This document shows, piece by piece, positions 28,020 through 37,172 of a stretch of 64,000 bases of DNA (positions are counted from its first letter, which is position 1; every line of letters starts with the position of its first letter). This stretch comes from Symploca sp. SIO1C2 (GTDB taxonomy: Bacteria > Cyanobacteriota > Cyanobacteriia > Cyanobacteriales > Coleofasciculaceae), in the NCBI GenBank assembly GCA_010672925.1, contig JAAHFP010000022.1:1-64000 (forward strand). The letters are read 5' to 3'. The notes beneath the pieces are model-generated. The model was not told where the DNA came from. It worked only from the letters and a program-made list of their open reading frames with translations, and searched no databases. Made by a program: the position numbers and the translations under genes.

Positions 28020-28793
28020 TCAACTTCCCCCTCCTCTCTTCTTCATTTCCCGACCAAACCTAGCTCGTTCAGAAGGGGTCATTTTCATTTTTTCTTCTAC
28101 AGATAATCCTGTGTTTTGCCCTCGAATGCCGGGAACAAAGCCACCACCAGAAGCTTGGGAGCGGGGCTCAAAAGCGGCTCCTAGCACTGGATCAGAGGCA
28201 AACTCTGTCATCAACATAGCAAGATCTTTCGCTTTACCTGTGGGAGCGTCATAGTCAATTAATCTAGTACCTTTCTGTAAAACTACAAAGTTACCTGCCT
28301 CATCACGCTCAATTCTCTGCAAAGCATGGGGAAGGATAAAATCAACAAAGGCAGCATTGGAACTATCACTGCCACTACGTTTACCCCCCGCATCAAAGAA
28401 AGCTTGCCGGACAATTGCAATCCGTCTTTCTTGTTCTAGCTGCTTTTTCAAGTTGGCAACTTCTTGGTTTAATTGTTCAGCCCGTTGTTTTTCGGAATTA
28501 ATAATCTGGGCTTGTTCTTCAACTGTTTTCTGCCGTTGCTCTTCGGCTTCCTCAACTTGTTGTTTAAATTCCGCAAACTTCTGCGGATCAATTCCTTCAA
28601 ACTGCTTCTTGAATGCTGCTAACTCTTCCTGGTTTTTTTCGATTGTTGCCGCCAGCTGATCCCGCTCATTCCTGAGAGCCTGAATCGTTTTTTTGTAACC
28701 CGAATCATCAACTGTTGCTGGAGGGGGCTGTTGTTGTCCTTCAGATTCGATGGGAGTTTCTGGGGTATCTCCTTGAGTGCTTCCTTGTGACAT
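28020..28793 (-). CDS. Phage capsid scaffold protein
   Basis: 257 residues. The long coiled coil at about 35-125 (heavy in Glu, Gln and Lys) and a Pro-rich N-terminus are typical of capsid scaffolding proteins. The C-terminal part is basic (PSERARFGREMKKR), as in scaffolds that contact the coat protein. It directly precedes the capsid gene and directly follows the CRISPR island. Confidence 0.65.
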   Translation of the reverse strand: MSQGSTQGDTPETPIESEGQQQPPPATVDDSGYKKTIQALRNERDQLAATIEKNQEELAAFKKQFEGIDPQKFAEFKQQVEEAEEQRQKTVEEQAQIINSEKQRAEQLNQEVANLKKQLEQERRIAIVRQAFFDAGGKRSGSDSSNAAFVDFILPHALQRIERDEAGNFVVLQKGTRLIDYDAPTGKAKDLAMLMTEFASDPVLGAAFEPRSQASGGGFVPGIRGQNTGLSVEEKMKMTPSERARFGREMKKRGGGS

Positions 28794-28978
28794 AGTTCAA
28801 TACTGTGACATTAGATTTATTCTAGACGAGACGAAGCAACCTAGGGTAAGGATGGTTGGTTAACAGCGTGGGTTCGGGGTTAAACCGTACAAAATGCCAT
28901 AGCTGTAGTAGAAATGGTGACTCTAGAAGCTGAGGATTATTTTCAGCCTTGGGAAGAAGAACCCCTCGTAGAAGACTA

Positions 28979-29002
28979 GCCTCTGGCATCTTTGCTAGAG
29001 GC
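28979..29002. terminator. Hairpin beyond array C
   Basis: GCCTCTGGCA/TGCTAGAGGC form a 10-bp stem with a TCTT loop. It is the counterpart of the hairpin after array A but, relative to the array, inverted: the loop reads TCTT on the plus strand in both places although array C runs leftward. Confidence 0.45.
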
Positions 29003-29023
29003 TAGATGAGAGAAGAAGCTTCG

Positions 29024-29352
29024 TTCTCTATTCAACTTGATTTTTCAAGGAGTGGGAAGCCTCAAGCAGAGGCAAACGGGTTATTCATGCCTCAGGGGTT
29101 TCCATTCAAGTAGTTTTCCCAGCAAGTGGGAAGTCGATGTTGCTATAGATAATCCATTTGGTGGGCCGATCATGTTTCCATTCAAGTAGTTTTCCCAGCA
29201 AGTGGGAAGTTATATATTATGCTCCCTTTTTATTCATGTAGCCTTGAGTTTCCATTCAAGTAGTTTTCCCAGCAAGTGGGAAGCATAAAGTGAAAAAATC
29301 CATCGCAAGTAGCAACGTTTCCATTCAAGTAGTTTTCCCAGCAAGTGGGAAG
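29024..29352 (-). CRISPR. CRISPR array C: 5 repeats (1 degenerate), 4 spacers
   Basis: Repeats at 29317-29352, 29248-29283, 29174-29209, 29098-29133 and a decayed one at 29024-29059, read leftward from the leader. Spacers are 33, 38, 40 and 38 bp. The repeat is identical to array B. The array sits at the junction between the defence island and the scaffold gene. Confidence 0.95.
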
Positions 29353-29534
29353 AGGTCGTTGAGGGAGGCTTACCCCGTAAGGGTTTCAGACGCCAAATCG
29401 ACGCATCTCTGAAAATTGTACCATCTCCTCCTAAAAATTGAGTAAAACGCATACCTCAAATCCTTTCCCTGTAAGGCATCGACGCATCTCAACGAGAAAT
29501 ATAGGGTTTCAGCGATTTGTCGAGATGCGTCGAT
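29353..29534 (-). promoter_or_regulatory. CRISPR leader C, variant three-copy motif
   Basis: Homologous to leaders A and B in order and spacing, but its three 13-bp motifs read GAGATGCGTCGAT (plus-strand positions 29397-29409, 29478-29490 and 29522-29534) where A and B have GAGTGGTGTCGAT. The -10 region TACAAT is also conserved in place. Confidence 0.75.
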
Positions 29535-29730
29535 TGGTAAATTGGACAGTTTTTTGGTGCAATTATCTACATTTAGTCGGTTGACTTATTTGTTGGATTA
29601 GTATCCAGTTTGCTTAGATTGAGATTGCAGTAGATTCAGGCTTCAATAGTAGAGCGATCGCATATCTCCAAGTAGCATGGTATAGCTAATGTGATGGTTT
29701 AGATTTTGGGTACTGTATACTAAGCGATCG

Positions 29731-29832
29731 CACCACATAGAAGATACATTTTTGCAACCTGGAGCAACCTATACTGTTTGGTCTCCGTATAATCACCATC
29801 AAGCTGCCCACAAACTAGCTGAGTTGTTGTAA
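29731..29832 (+). pseudogene. C-terminal gene remnant
   Basis: The plus strand reads ..FLQPGATYTVWSPYNHHQAA.. and ends KLAELL-stop, a protein-like tail with no upstream frame. The rest of the 29535-29882 gap holds nothing else I can name except an AT-rich promoter-like TATAAT near 29840. Confidence 0.35.
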
Positions 29833-29882
29833 AACGCTATAATTTAGGTACAGATTTCTTCAAAAGAACAACTTAAGCAGAT

Positions 29883-30179
29883 ATGAAAAAGCTGCCAGTG
29901 GAACAAGAACAATTGATGAAGCGCGTCTCTGAAATAGTGGACAAATTGATGCCACATCAGAAGATATTTCAAGAAAGGTTAGAGCGGGGTGTCATTATCG
30001 AATTGCTGATCAATCTTTTTCAAAAAATCTTTACTTCAGAAGAGATTGGTGCTCTTAATAATCAAGATTTAACTAGCAGAATTGAAAAAATAATGATTCT
30101 TGAAGCAGTCTCTGGTACACTGAACGAGTTAACGCCAGCTCAAATTGAAGTTTTTGATACAGTAGTAGAAGGTAGATAG
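29883..30179 (+). CDS. Probable antitoxin of a VapBC-like pair
   Basis: 98 residues, mainly helical and charged, 5 bp upstream of a PIN-domain toxin gene. It lacks a recognisable ribbon-helix-helix or AbrB DNA-binding motif, so it is called antitoxin from position only. TATAAT about 40 bp upstream is a plausible promoter. Confidence 0.55.
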   Translation: MKKLPVEQEQLMKRVSEIVDKLMPHQKIFQERLERGVIIELLINLFQKIFTSEEIGALNNQDLTSRIEKIMILEAVSGTLNELTPAQIEVFDTVVEGR

Positions 30180-30184
30180 TTGTT

Positions 30185-30592
30185 ATGGGCTATCTGTTAG
30201 ATACAAATATTGTCTCAGCATTTTTGAAAAGAAATCTCACACTTAATCAGAAATTTCAAGAGGTAGTTGCTCAAGAGCAGGAAGTTTTTATCAGTTGCAT
30301 TAGCTACTACGAGATTAGAAGAGGGCTATTAGCAGTTAATGCTACTAGGCAAATGGCTAATTTTGAGCTATTTTTGCAATTAGTTCATATTTTATTATTA
30401 GATGATTTAGACATTCTCGAACAAGCCGCAGTAATATATGCTGATCTCAAGCAGAAAGGTAGACCGATACAAGATGCTGATATTTTTATAGCGGCAACAG
30501 CAATAGCAAAAGGTTTAATTTTAGTTTCCAATGACTCGGATTTATCAAGAGTTGAGGGAGTTGATTTGGAAAATTGGTTGCTTGGAGAATAG
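30185..30592 (+). CDS. vapC: PIN-domain toxin (VapC-like RNase)
   Basis: 135 residues. The acidic active-site residues of the PIN fold are present: D6 (LLDTNIV), E43 (YYEIRRG), D97/D99 (IQDADIFIAATA) and D117/D119 (SNDSDL). VapC toxins cleave specific structured RNAs, commonly tRNAs. Paired with the upstream small gene; it marks the left edge of the defence island. Confidence 0.85.
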   Translation: MGYLLDTNIVSAFLKRNLTLNQKFQEVVAQEQEVFISCISYYEIRRGLLAVNATRQMANFELFLQLVHILLLDDLDILEQAAVIYADLKQKGRPIQDADIFIAATAIAKGLILVSNDSDLSRVEGVDLENWLLGE

Positions 30593-30725
30593 TATAGGTT
30601 ATTGCTTGGCAGCTTAGCAGTCAGCTTTGCAGTTTTCATGTTCAAAGGTCTGTACGCTGTTTCTGTAGGCGATCGCTTTATCAAATTCCTCTACTGCTAC
30701 GGAAGTAGTAACAGGAGAAGTGCTA

Positions 30726-32186
30726 CTACATTTTGAGTTCGTAATTAGCGATCGCATTCACAACCCGATAATGAATCTTGCTAAATAGGCTAGCCTGAGA
30801 TAGGGATTTAAAGGTCTGTCCTGTGAGTAAATTCAGGCAATTGAGGATTCGGTGCTGCCATTGTTCGGCATCTTTAATATCTTTACCCCATGCTTGAAAC
30901 AACTTCTTTTCTTCCAAACCCCCCAAACGATGGGATAAATTGTTCCGCATTTCTCGTGCAGAGTTCCAAAATGCCTTGAAATCCTCACTTGTTTCTGCTT
31001 CAGGAATAGCCGCTGCTAATAAATTTCGCAATACCCACCCCTTTAGTTCAACGTTTTGGTCATCCATAAATCGAGTTCTCAAAGAATCATACTTATGGGT
31101 AATAGAATGATCAAGCAAGGGAAATTTATCAGGTCTTTCCTCAACATCATTAGGAAACGACTCTTTCGCCCATAAATATAACGCTCCCTCAATCGAGCGA
31201 TAACTGTGTAACATGGCTTCAGTCGTGTTTTCCTGTTCAAGACGAACAAAACCTAGTTGTGCTTGTTCGTATGCTTTCCACCACCATCCAGTTTGTCTTT
31301 GTTCAGCTGGTGTGAAAGAACTTTTAACCAGGGATAAAAATGTGTCAAATTCCCCCTGATTCCAAGCTTTGCCTGCTTTGATTAGATTAGGCAATGAGCT
31401 AAACCCCTTGGGGTCTTGTGTAAAATAAGGTTGCAGTACATCACCCACTTCAGCATAGTCGTAGCGCCTGAGTAATTTTAATACTTGCTGCTGGGTTCTG
31501 TCCCAAATATAATTAGTACCCAGGAATGGACCACTGTAATCTGAGGGAATACCTTGACGATTAGCTTTGATGTTCTGTTTAAACTCGAAAAACTGAATGC
31601 GATCGCCATAAAGACTAAGTCCAGAAATCCGCGCCGCCGAAGAAGCTTGACCTACTCCCCCTTTTAAACATACCCAAAGCCCTCCTGATGGTTGAGGAAT
31701 TTGGTGTAGCCAGACTTGTCGGAACCAGCGAAACATTTCCTCGAAAATTGAAGGATTTGTCCCATCTTTACCGAGGGATATAATTTCAACATCTTCTGCC
31801 TTGAGTGAGTCAAACTCATGGATGACCCAATCTTTAATCAATTCAGCTGCATGAATGGAGTCTTTGTTGCGTTGTCGTACTTCTGGTTTTTGGTCAGTGG
31901 CAATTAGGTAGATTTTTTCAAGATCAGCGACTTTCTCAGTAATGAGTTGGCCAATAATGATCGGTTTGATGCGTCGGCGATAAGTTTTAATATGGTCGAG
32001 TAAGTACTCAGTTAACTCTCGATAACTAATGGGGCTTTCAACAGTCAGGTCAGCAATAACTTCAGCTTGTTCACCAATAATTTCGCCATCCTGCAGCTGG
32101 TCATCGCCAATATTATACCACTCTCCAGATTTGATTTGAAACATCAAATCTCTTGTGCCAATAGTAGCAACTAGAATATACTTCAT
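30726..32186 (-). CDS. CARF-HEPN ribonuclease, Csx1/Csm6-like, no. 1
   Basis: 486 residues. The N-terminal CARF-type Rossmann fold opens YILVATIGTRDLMFQ, with further strands at about 75-130 and GGLWVCLKGGVGQASSA (about 165-182). The C-terminal HEPN nuclease motif is R414-NNLS-H419 (Rx4H). Family knowledge: cyclic oligoadenylate binds CARF and switches on HEPN, degrading RNA. It is the last gene of an operon after the ATPase and PLD-like genes (9-bp gap), downstream of the cmr operon that would make the activator. Confidence 0.8.
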   Translation of the reverse strand: MKYILVATIGTRDLMFQIKSGEWYNIGDDQLQDGEIIGEQAEVIADLTVESPISYRELTEYLLDHIKTYRRRIKPIIIGQLITEKVADLEKIYLIATDQKPEVRQRNKDSIHAAELIKDWVIHEFDSLKAEDVEIISLGKDGTNPSIFEEMFRWFRQVWLHQIPQPSGGLWVCLKGGVGQASSAARISGLSLYGDRIQFFEFKQNIKANRQGIPSDYSGPFLGTNYIWDRTQQQVLKLLRRYDYAEVGDVLQPYFTQDPKGFSSLPNLIKAGKAWNQGEFDTFLSLVKSSFTPAEQRQTGWWWKAYEQAQLGFVRLEQENTTEAMLHSYRSIEGALYLWAKESFPNDVEERPDKFPLLDHSITHKYDSLRTRFMDDQNVELKGWVLRNLLAAAIPEAETSEDFKAFWNSAREMRNNLSHRLGGLEEKKLFQAWGKDIKDAEQWQHRILNCLNLLTGQTFKSLSQASLFSKIHYRVVNAIANYELKM

Positions 32187-32195
32187 GGTGTTTTT

Positions 32196-33137
32196 TTACT
32201 TAACCTCAAATTTATGTTGTAACTTGTGCTGTTTACTAGCTGGGTCAAATTCACGCTGTATATCATCTCTAGTTGAACGACCTAATCTTGTCCAGGTTGT
32301 TTTCTCATTAGGTAGATCACTGATATCAAAACCCTGATTTAAGTTAATGCCAATTATGTCACTAATTAGATAACGGTCATGAATTTTATCCCAAATAAAA
32401 ACTTTTACTTCAAGCTTGCGGGAATGAATAGTATCAGATAATTTATTACGGAAATCACTTTCATACTCTTTAGCTGTTAAAGATTCTTCAAGATGACAGA
32501 GATGAATTTCAATAGCTGGTGGAGTATCACGCAAAGGAATTGCCGCTAGTATCTTGCTAAATTCTCGATAGTTATGTTTAACTGGGTCAAGATAGGGGTC
32601 AATAAACATTAGTGAATTAGCATGGCAAAAAATCAGTTTTAGATGATTTATATAGTCACTGGTAGTTCTGTAAAGACGGACTGATGAACTACGATTATTC
32701 CACCAATTAACTTTCTCAAGTCTTTCAATAGAGCTTACTACTAAATCTCCACTAAATTCTTTGGCAACTTCTTTGGTTGTTATAATGCCGTCAAGAGGTT
32801 CCTGCTTATGAGATTCTAATGCCTCATGACACCATTCACTGTAAGTTGATGGACAATTTTTAAGAGCTTTTTGGGCGGGGCGTAGTCGCCTTTGCTTGAC
32901 CAAATCTTTAAGTATATATTTGGTGTTAGGATGGCTATTTTTGATTTTTTTAACGAAGTTTTTCCATTCACCGTTATGAAGGTCTCTTAATAAAGCTTCT
33001 TGTCGTATAATTCCTAGTATCGTTTTTAAGTAAACACCACAAATTTCTCTGTTAGAATCGCAACTATAGCTAGATTTACCATAGCAATCAATATCAAATA
33101 CGTCTGGATTAATTGCATATTCAGACAATAAACTCAT
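32196..33137 (-). CDS. PLD-like (HKD-type) phosphodiesterase domain protein
   Basis: 313 residues. The C-terminal region has KIHDRYLISD (about 255-264), the half-site style of phospholipase-D-like nucleases (H-x-x-x-L-I variant), and FIDPYLDPVKHNYREF (about 178-193) before it. The N-terminal 100 residues are helical and unassigned. Start ATG overlaps the ATPase stop by one base (TAATG), so the two are coupled. Likely the effector or partner of that ATPase. Only one HKD-like motif is visible, so a dimer would be needed for a full site. Confidence 0.55.
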   Translation of the reverse strand: MSLLSEYAINPDVFDIDCYGKSSYSCDSNREICGVYLKTILGIIRQEALLRDLHNGEWKNFVKKIKNSHPNTKYILKDLVKQRRLRPAQKALKNCPSTYSEWCHEALESHKQEPLDGIITTKEVAKEFSGDLVVSSIERLEKVNWWNNRSSSVRLYRTTSDYINHLKLIFCHANSLMFIDPYLDPVKHNYREFSKILAAIPLRDTPPAIEIHLCHLEESLTAKEYESDFRNKLSDTIHSRKLEVKVFIWDKIHDRYLISDIIGINLNQGFDISDLPNEKTTWTRLGRSTRDDIQREFDPASKQHKLQHKFEVK

Positions 33138-34897
33138 TAGAAAATCTCCTTTAGTTCTTGCTCAAAAAATCCTCCAGGCCATGCTTTTACCAATTCCCCA
33201 CGTTTATTCAAGGACATTTCTCGAACTATACTTGATTTACCATAAGGTTCGACAAACAGCACTGAAACATCTTCTGGTCTTACCGAGGGGAAATTTTGGG
33301 GTAAGTCGTCATCATAGGTTTCTCTCATCCGCCTCATAATACGAAGCAATAAATGTTCGCTATGAGTCTCCAAGATGACAGTATTTTTTGGTTCTCCTAA
33401 AGCTGATTCAATAAAGATATCTCCTAGTTCGGCTTGAAGTTTTGGGTGTAAATGAATTTCAGGCTGTTCTATCAAAATAGTTTTATTTTCTGAGAACATA
33501 CTTTGGACAATTACTGGTATAACTTGACTGATGCCAAAGCCTACATCTAGAAGGCTAACATTTATATCAGTATTCTTTTTCTCTAACCGAAGTGCAAATA
33601 TTTCACTAGGCTGGTTATTATCCTGGTCAATGAATGAGGTGATTTTGAGTTTGTACTCCAGCTCCAACTTTTCCAGTTGTTGGTTTACTTTCTGCAAAAG
33701 AGTGGAGTTTTTATATAAAAGTTCCGGGACTAGTTTCCCTGATTGTCCAACCTGCTGGCTTGAATTGTTGCTTAAGACGTAGAGACGCTCTGGATAGTCT
33801 CGTAAGGGACCGATATAAACAGTATTTACCAAAAACTTCTGAAGTAGAAAACAAACAGGTTCAGTTAACTCCCAAATATATGCTGCTGTTCCCAAACCGC
33901 CGTATACTTTAGATAAGTAATTGATTTCTAGAGGAGGTTCTTCTAGGTAAATTCCTTCTATCCCAATGGGGAGAAAGTTTCGCAGAGAAACAGACGATGA
34001 ATATTGAATGACTTTTGAGAAATCTTCTACAGCTTTATCTAAGGTGTATTTATCGAATCTTTCCCACAATCTTTGTAACTCAATAATTTCATCGCGTCTG
34101 CCTGATACCTCTTCATACTCCTGGTCTTCCTTTTCTTCATTTTCTTGATTGTTTTTATTGTCCTCCTCTTTCTCCTTTTCCATCTGCAATTGCTGCTCTT
34201 TTAAATAGGCAGAGGCTTTCTGGAGTGATTCCTTCAGCTTATTTTTTCCAGTTTTTGCTGTAATTTTTTCTACGACAGATAAAGGATAGGCATCTTTAAG
34301 CTGTTTTAAGCAATCTATAACTTGTTTTCGGAAATTCTTGGTAATCGAATTTTTGTGTTTTTCCCACCAAGCTTGCCAAAGACTGTGGTTGGGATTAATT
34401 TGATCTAGTTTTAGTGCTGTATCTGAATTTTTTTCAGGCTTATATACAAATGCTGGAGAGGATTCGTTGCCCACAAATACCTCAACGGCTGAAAAAACAG
34501 CGTTTAATGCCTCTTCATCATAGGCAAAAGCAATTCGCAATCCTAAAAGCAGTGTTTCGTCTGACGATTCAACCTGTTCAGCTAAAAGGCTGTCAACTGG
34601 AATTAAAGCTTCTTGTAGTTCGGTGTTAAACAGTACTTTAAATGAAAAGGGTTGACTGATATCGTGACGGTGAATAAACTCACGATAGCTACCCAAGTTG
34701 GTAAAAGTACCTTGAGGAAGCAAAAGCGTTTCTGTACTTTCTGCCTCTTGGAGGGTTTGCTTGAGTAGTAACAGCGACTGCAAAATTGAGCTTTTGCCAG
34801 AAGAGTTGGGACCATAAATCAAAGTAATTGGCTTAATGGGAATGGTTTCTGGCCCAGCAAAAGCTTTAAAGTTAGTAAGTTGATATTCCTGTAACAT
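33137..34897 (-). CDS. AAA/ABC-type ATPase of the DUF3696 kind
   Basis: 586 residues. Walker A GPNSSGKSS (about 29-37), a long charged coiled-coil insertion (about 215-270), ABC-like signature region (LDVGFGISQVIPVI), Walker B ILIEQPEIHLHP and the switch His in ETHSEHLLLR, then a DUF3696-like tail. It is an OLD-like ATPase without a TOPRIM domain, so any catalysis must come from a partner, presumably the PLD-like gene it overlaps. It heads an operon that ends with a CARF-HEPN nuclease. About 180 bp of repeats separate it from the cmr operon. Confidence 0.75.
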   Translation of the reverse strand: MLQEYQLTNFKAFAGPETIPIKPITLIYGPNSSGKSSILQSLLLLKQTLQEAESTETLLLPQGTFTNLGSYREFIHRHDISQPFSFKVLFNTELQEALIPVDSLLAEQVESSDETLLLGLRIAFAYDEEALNAVFSAVEVFVGNESSPAFVYKPEKNSDTALKLDQINPNHSLWQAWWEKHKNSITKNFRKQVIDCLKQLKDAYPLSVVEKITAKTGKNKLKESLQKASAYLKEQQLQMEKEKEEDNKNNQENEEKEDQEYEEVSGRRDEIIELQRLWERFDKYTLDKAVEDFSKVIQYSSSVSLRNFLPIGIEGIYLEEPPLEINYLSKVYGGLGTAAYIWELTEPVCFLLQKFLVNTVYIGPLRDYPERLYVLSNNSSQQVGQSGKLVPELLYKNSTLLQKVNQQLEKLELEYKLKITSFIDQDNNQPSEIFALRLEKKNTDINVSLLDVGFGISQVIPVIVQSMFSENKTILIEQPEIHLHPKLQAELGDIFIESALGEPKNTVILETHSEHLLLRIMRRMRETYDDDLPQNFPSVRPEDVSVLFVEPYGKSSIVREMSLNKRGELVKAWPGGFFEQELKEIF

Positions 34898-34969
34898 GAG
34901 GATAGTGACTGAAAATTTAACAATCAGCAGTTAGTTGGGGATTGGTTGCACTAACTTGGGGATGGTGTT

Positions 34970-35083
34970 GGGCGGGTTTTGATCCGAATATTTGGGTAAA
35001 ATAGCCTAGATTGTCGCTAAACCCGCCCCTACGATATGTAAAATTTAATTCATAATTCATAATTCATAACTCATAATTCATCT
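34970..35083. repeat. Palindrome-bounded element and heptamer repeats
   Basis: GGGCGGGTTT (34970-34979) and AAACCCGCCC (35019-35028) bound a 59-bp element typical of cyanobacterial intergenic repeats. It is followed by tandem TTCATAA-type heptamers (about 35045-35083) that run into the end of the cmr6-cmr1 gene and supply its stop codon. Confidence 0.65.
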
Positions 35084-36997
35084 TTGAATTCGCCAAATTT
35101 CGTCATAATTGGCACGAGAAGTGCGACGCCTCAACTCCTCCAGATATCGTTTCCGAGGATTTTGAGTAGCACCAAATACTGTTACCACTTGGTAATCCCC
35201 TAAATCAACAATCCACACTGGAGAAGGTTTAACCTTTCTGCTAACTGTGCCGCAAAGATTACCATCGTAATCCTGCTTTCCCCGCCTATCAGGAACTTTT
35301 AAATCCTTGCTGTGCAAAACTGCTAAGGCATAGGGTTTGCCAAAGTCTTCCTTCCCAGCACAAACCACAATTTTACAGTTACTATCTACTGCTTCTATCC
35401 ATGTATCCTGACGGACATTACCAGCAGATTTGGGGGAATGGTAGTTAATCGGAGAATCAAATAACCTTCCTAATGCTGTGTAAAATTCCTGTAACCGTCG
35501 CTGAAATAACTGCCGAAACTCGGTAACTGTATCCGGTAACTCCCAAAACTCCTCATCGCTTTCCGGAATTAACGTTGATCCACGATACCACGGAGCGCGA
35601 TCGCGATTCTTGCGAGAATAACAAGGACGCCTTGCTCCTTGACCAATACCCCCTAAATGGAACATCATCCAAGTTAAGGTTTTGAATAATTTAGCGATCG
35701 CATCTCGATCATTCTCTGCTGCTTCCTCAGAAAATGCCAGAGTGAGAATACCCTGTTGTTCCCCACAATCATCATCTTTCCCTTGATAGTTGGAGCGGGG
35801 TTCCCTTTGGGTTACTCTTCCATTCAGAATGCTAACCTTTACCCAACCTCTTCGCTGCTTAGGATTAATCGCACCAAAAAGTTTAGCTTCCCAGTCTTGT
35901 GCTTGAGAAGGTTCTAATACCCCCAGTGCAAACATCCGAAACCAGTAGCGTAGCATGGATTTAAACGCCACTGGACGCACTTCTGCCTCCGCTAGTCCCC
36001 GCGTTTGCCACTGGTGACGACTATCACTCCAATTCCAGCGGGTAAACTTCTGGCGTCCGTGAATCAGTTGCCCTTCTAAGGTAAACTCTAAGCGGTAAAA
36101 CTCATCCTTGGGTGTAACTTTCCCCGCTTTAATCAGTTGCCCATAGCCTGTATTCACCTGAGAACCGATACCGGATTGCAACCCGGCAATTAACCATTCT
36201 CTAACTTGTCGGAGGATTTCCGTATCCTCACACCTACTGGTAAGACGTAAACCAATGAGAAAGGTGGGTTCTTTTAAAGATAAAAAGGGATTCGGATTAG
36301 GATTATAGTCAAGGGTCTTTCCCTCCCAATTCCAGATATTATTTGCCATATCCATTGCCACTAGTTCCCCTTGATTCGGTAAAGGATAGGCATCGAGGAA
36401 AATAACTTTACCTTCACGATTAGCAGCATCTTCTGCCTCTAAGGAACCAAAGTGCTTGGCAATTTTGGGGTGTTTTTCCGCTTCTTTCCAGTCTAGCTTC
36501 TCCTGTTTCATAACTTCCCGAATTGCCTGATTCCTCGCCACACCCCGCAGCGTAGACGACGGGATATAAGGCATCCCCAAGGCATCAAAAGCAGGCAGTA
36601 AAATATTCTCTGGTCCCCGGTGTCCTCCTACTCGAATTCGCCAGGGACATTTAACCTGGAAACTATTCCCTTTCCCGGCAATTAATTCTGTTCGTTTGTT
36701 TAACTGAGTCAGACGGACTGAATAATTTGCCCCTTCCTGAGCCATTTGTAGAATCTGGACTTTGGTAGGGTCTTTATAGTCGCTATCTGGTTCCCGCATC
36801 CAACGCAGATATTCAACAAAACTAGCCGTAGGTGTGGGGTTTGGTTCGTCATCACAGTTTAACCAGGGAGAGGGAGGAGGATCGCCATTGCCGCCATTTC
36901 TACCCCCATTTTTAGGTTTATCGATATTCCGTTTAGGAGGGGTAGCGGGTCGTTTTGGCTGTGGTTTTCCCAGTTTTTTGGGTCGTTCAAATACCAT
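35078..36997 (-). CDS. cmr6-cmr1: Fused Cmr6-Cmr1 type III-B effector subunit
   Basis: 639 residues, two RAMP proteins in one frame. After a basic, Pro-rich N-terminus (about 1-45), residues about 85-310 are Cmr6-like (GMPYIPSSTLRGVARNQA; GIGSQVNTGYGQL, the glycine-rich loop). Residues about 320-639 are Cmr1-like (VRPVAFKSMLRYWFRMFAL; HLGGIGQGARRP). In separate form Cmr1 and Cmr6 bind the 3' end of the crRNA-target duplex at the complex tip. Last gene of the cmr operon. The stop codon lies in a heptamer repeat. Confidence 0.8.
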   Translation of the reverse strand: MVFERPKKLGKPQPKRPATPPKRNIDKPKNGGRNGGNGDPPPSPWLNCDDEPNPTPTASFVEYLRWMREPDSDYKDPTKVQILQMAQEGANYSVRLTQLNKRTELIAGKGNSFQVKCPWRIRVGGHRGPENILLPAFDALGMPYIPSSTLRGVARNQAIREVMKQEKLDWKEAEKHPKIAKHFGSLEAEDAANREGKVIFLDAYPLPNQGELVAMDMANNIWNWEGKTLDYNPNPNPFLSLKEPTFLIGLRLTSRCEDTEILRQVREWLIAGLQSGIGSQVNTGYGQLIKAGKVTPKDEFYRLEFTLEGQLIHGRQKFTRWNWSDSRHQWQTRGLAEAEVRPVAFKSMLRYWFRMFALGVLEPSQAQDWEAKLFGAINPKQRRGWVKVSILNGRVTQREPRSNYQGKDDDCGEQQGILTLAFSEEAAENDRDAIAKLFKTLTWMMFHLGGIGQGARRPCYSRKNRDRAPWYRGSTLIPESDEEFWELPDTVTEFRQLFQRRLQEFYTALGRLFDSPINYHSPKSAGNVRQDTWIEAVDSNCKIVVCAGKEDFGKPYALAVLHSKDLKVPDRRGKQDYDGNLCGTVSRKVKPSPVWIVDLGDYQVVTVFGATQNPRKRYLEELRRRTSRANYDEIWRIQR

Positions 36998-37172
36998 AGT
37001 AATTTCGTGAAATTAATGGGTAATCAACACTCCAATGATGTGTAAAAGGGAATAGGGAACAGGAAGATGAATACAAAGTTTTTTTAGAAAAAACGACAAC
37101 CCAGGGTTACAAATTATTCAGAAAAACTATATTCCCCATTCATGACTCATCATTCATAATTTATCATTTACT

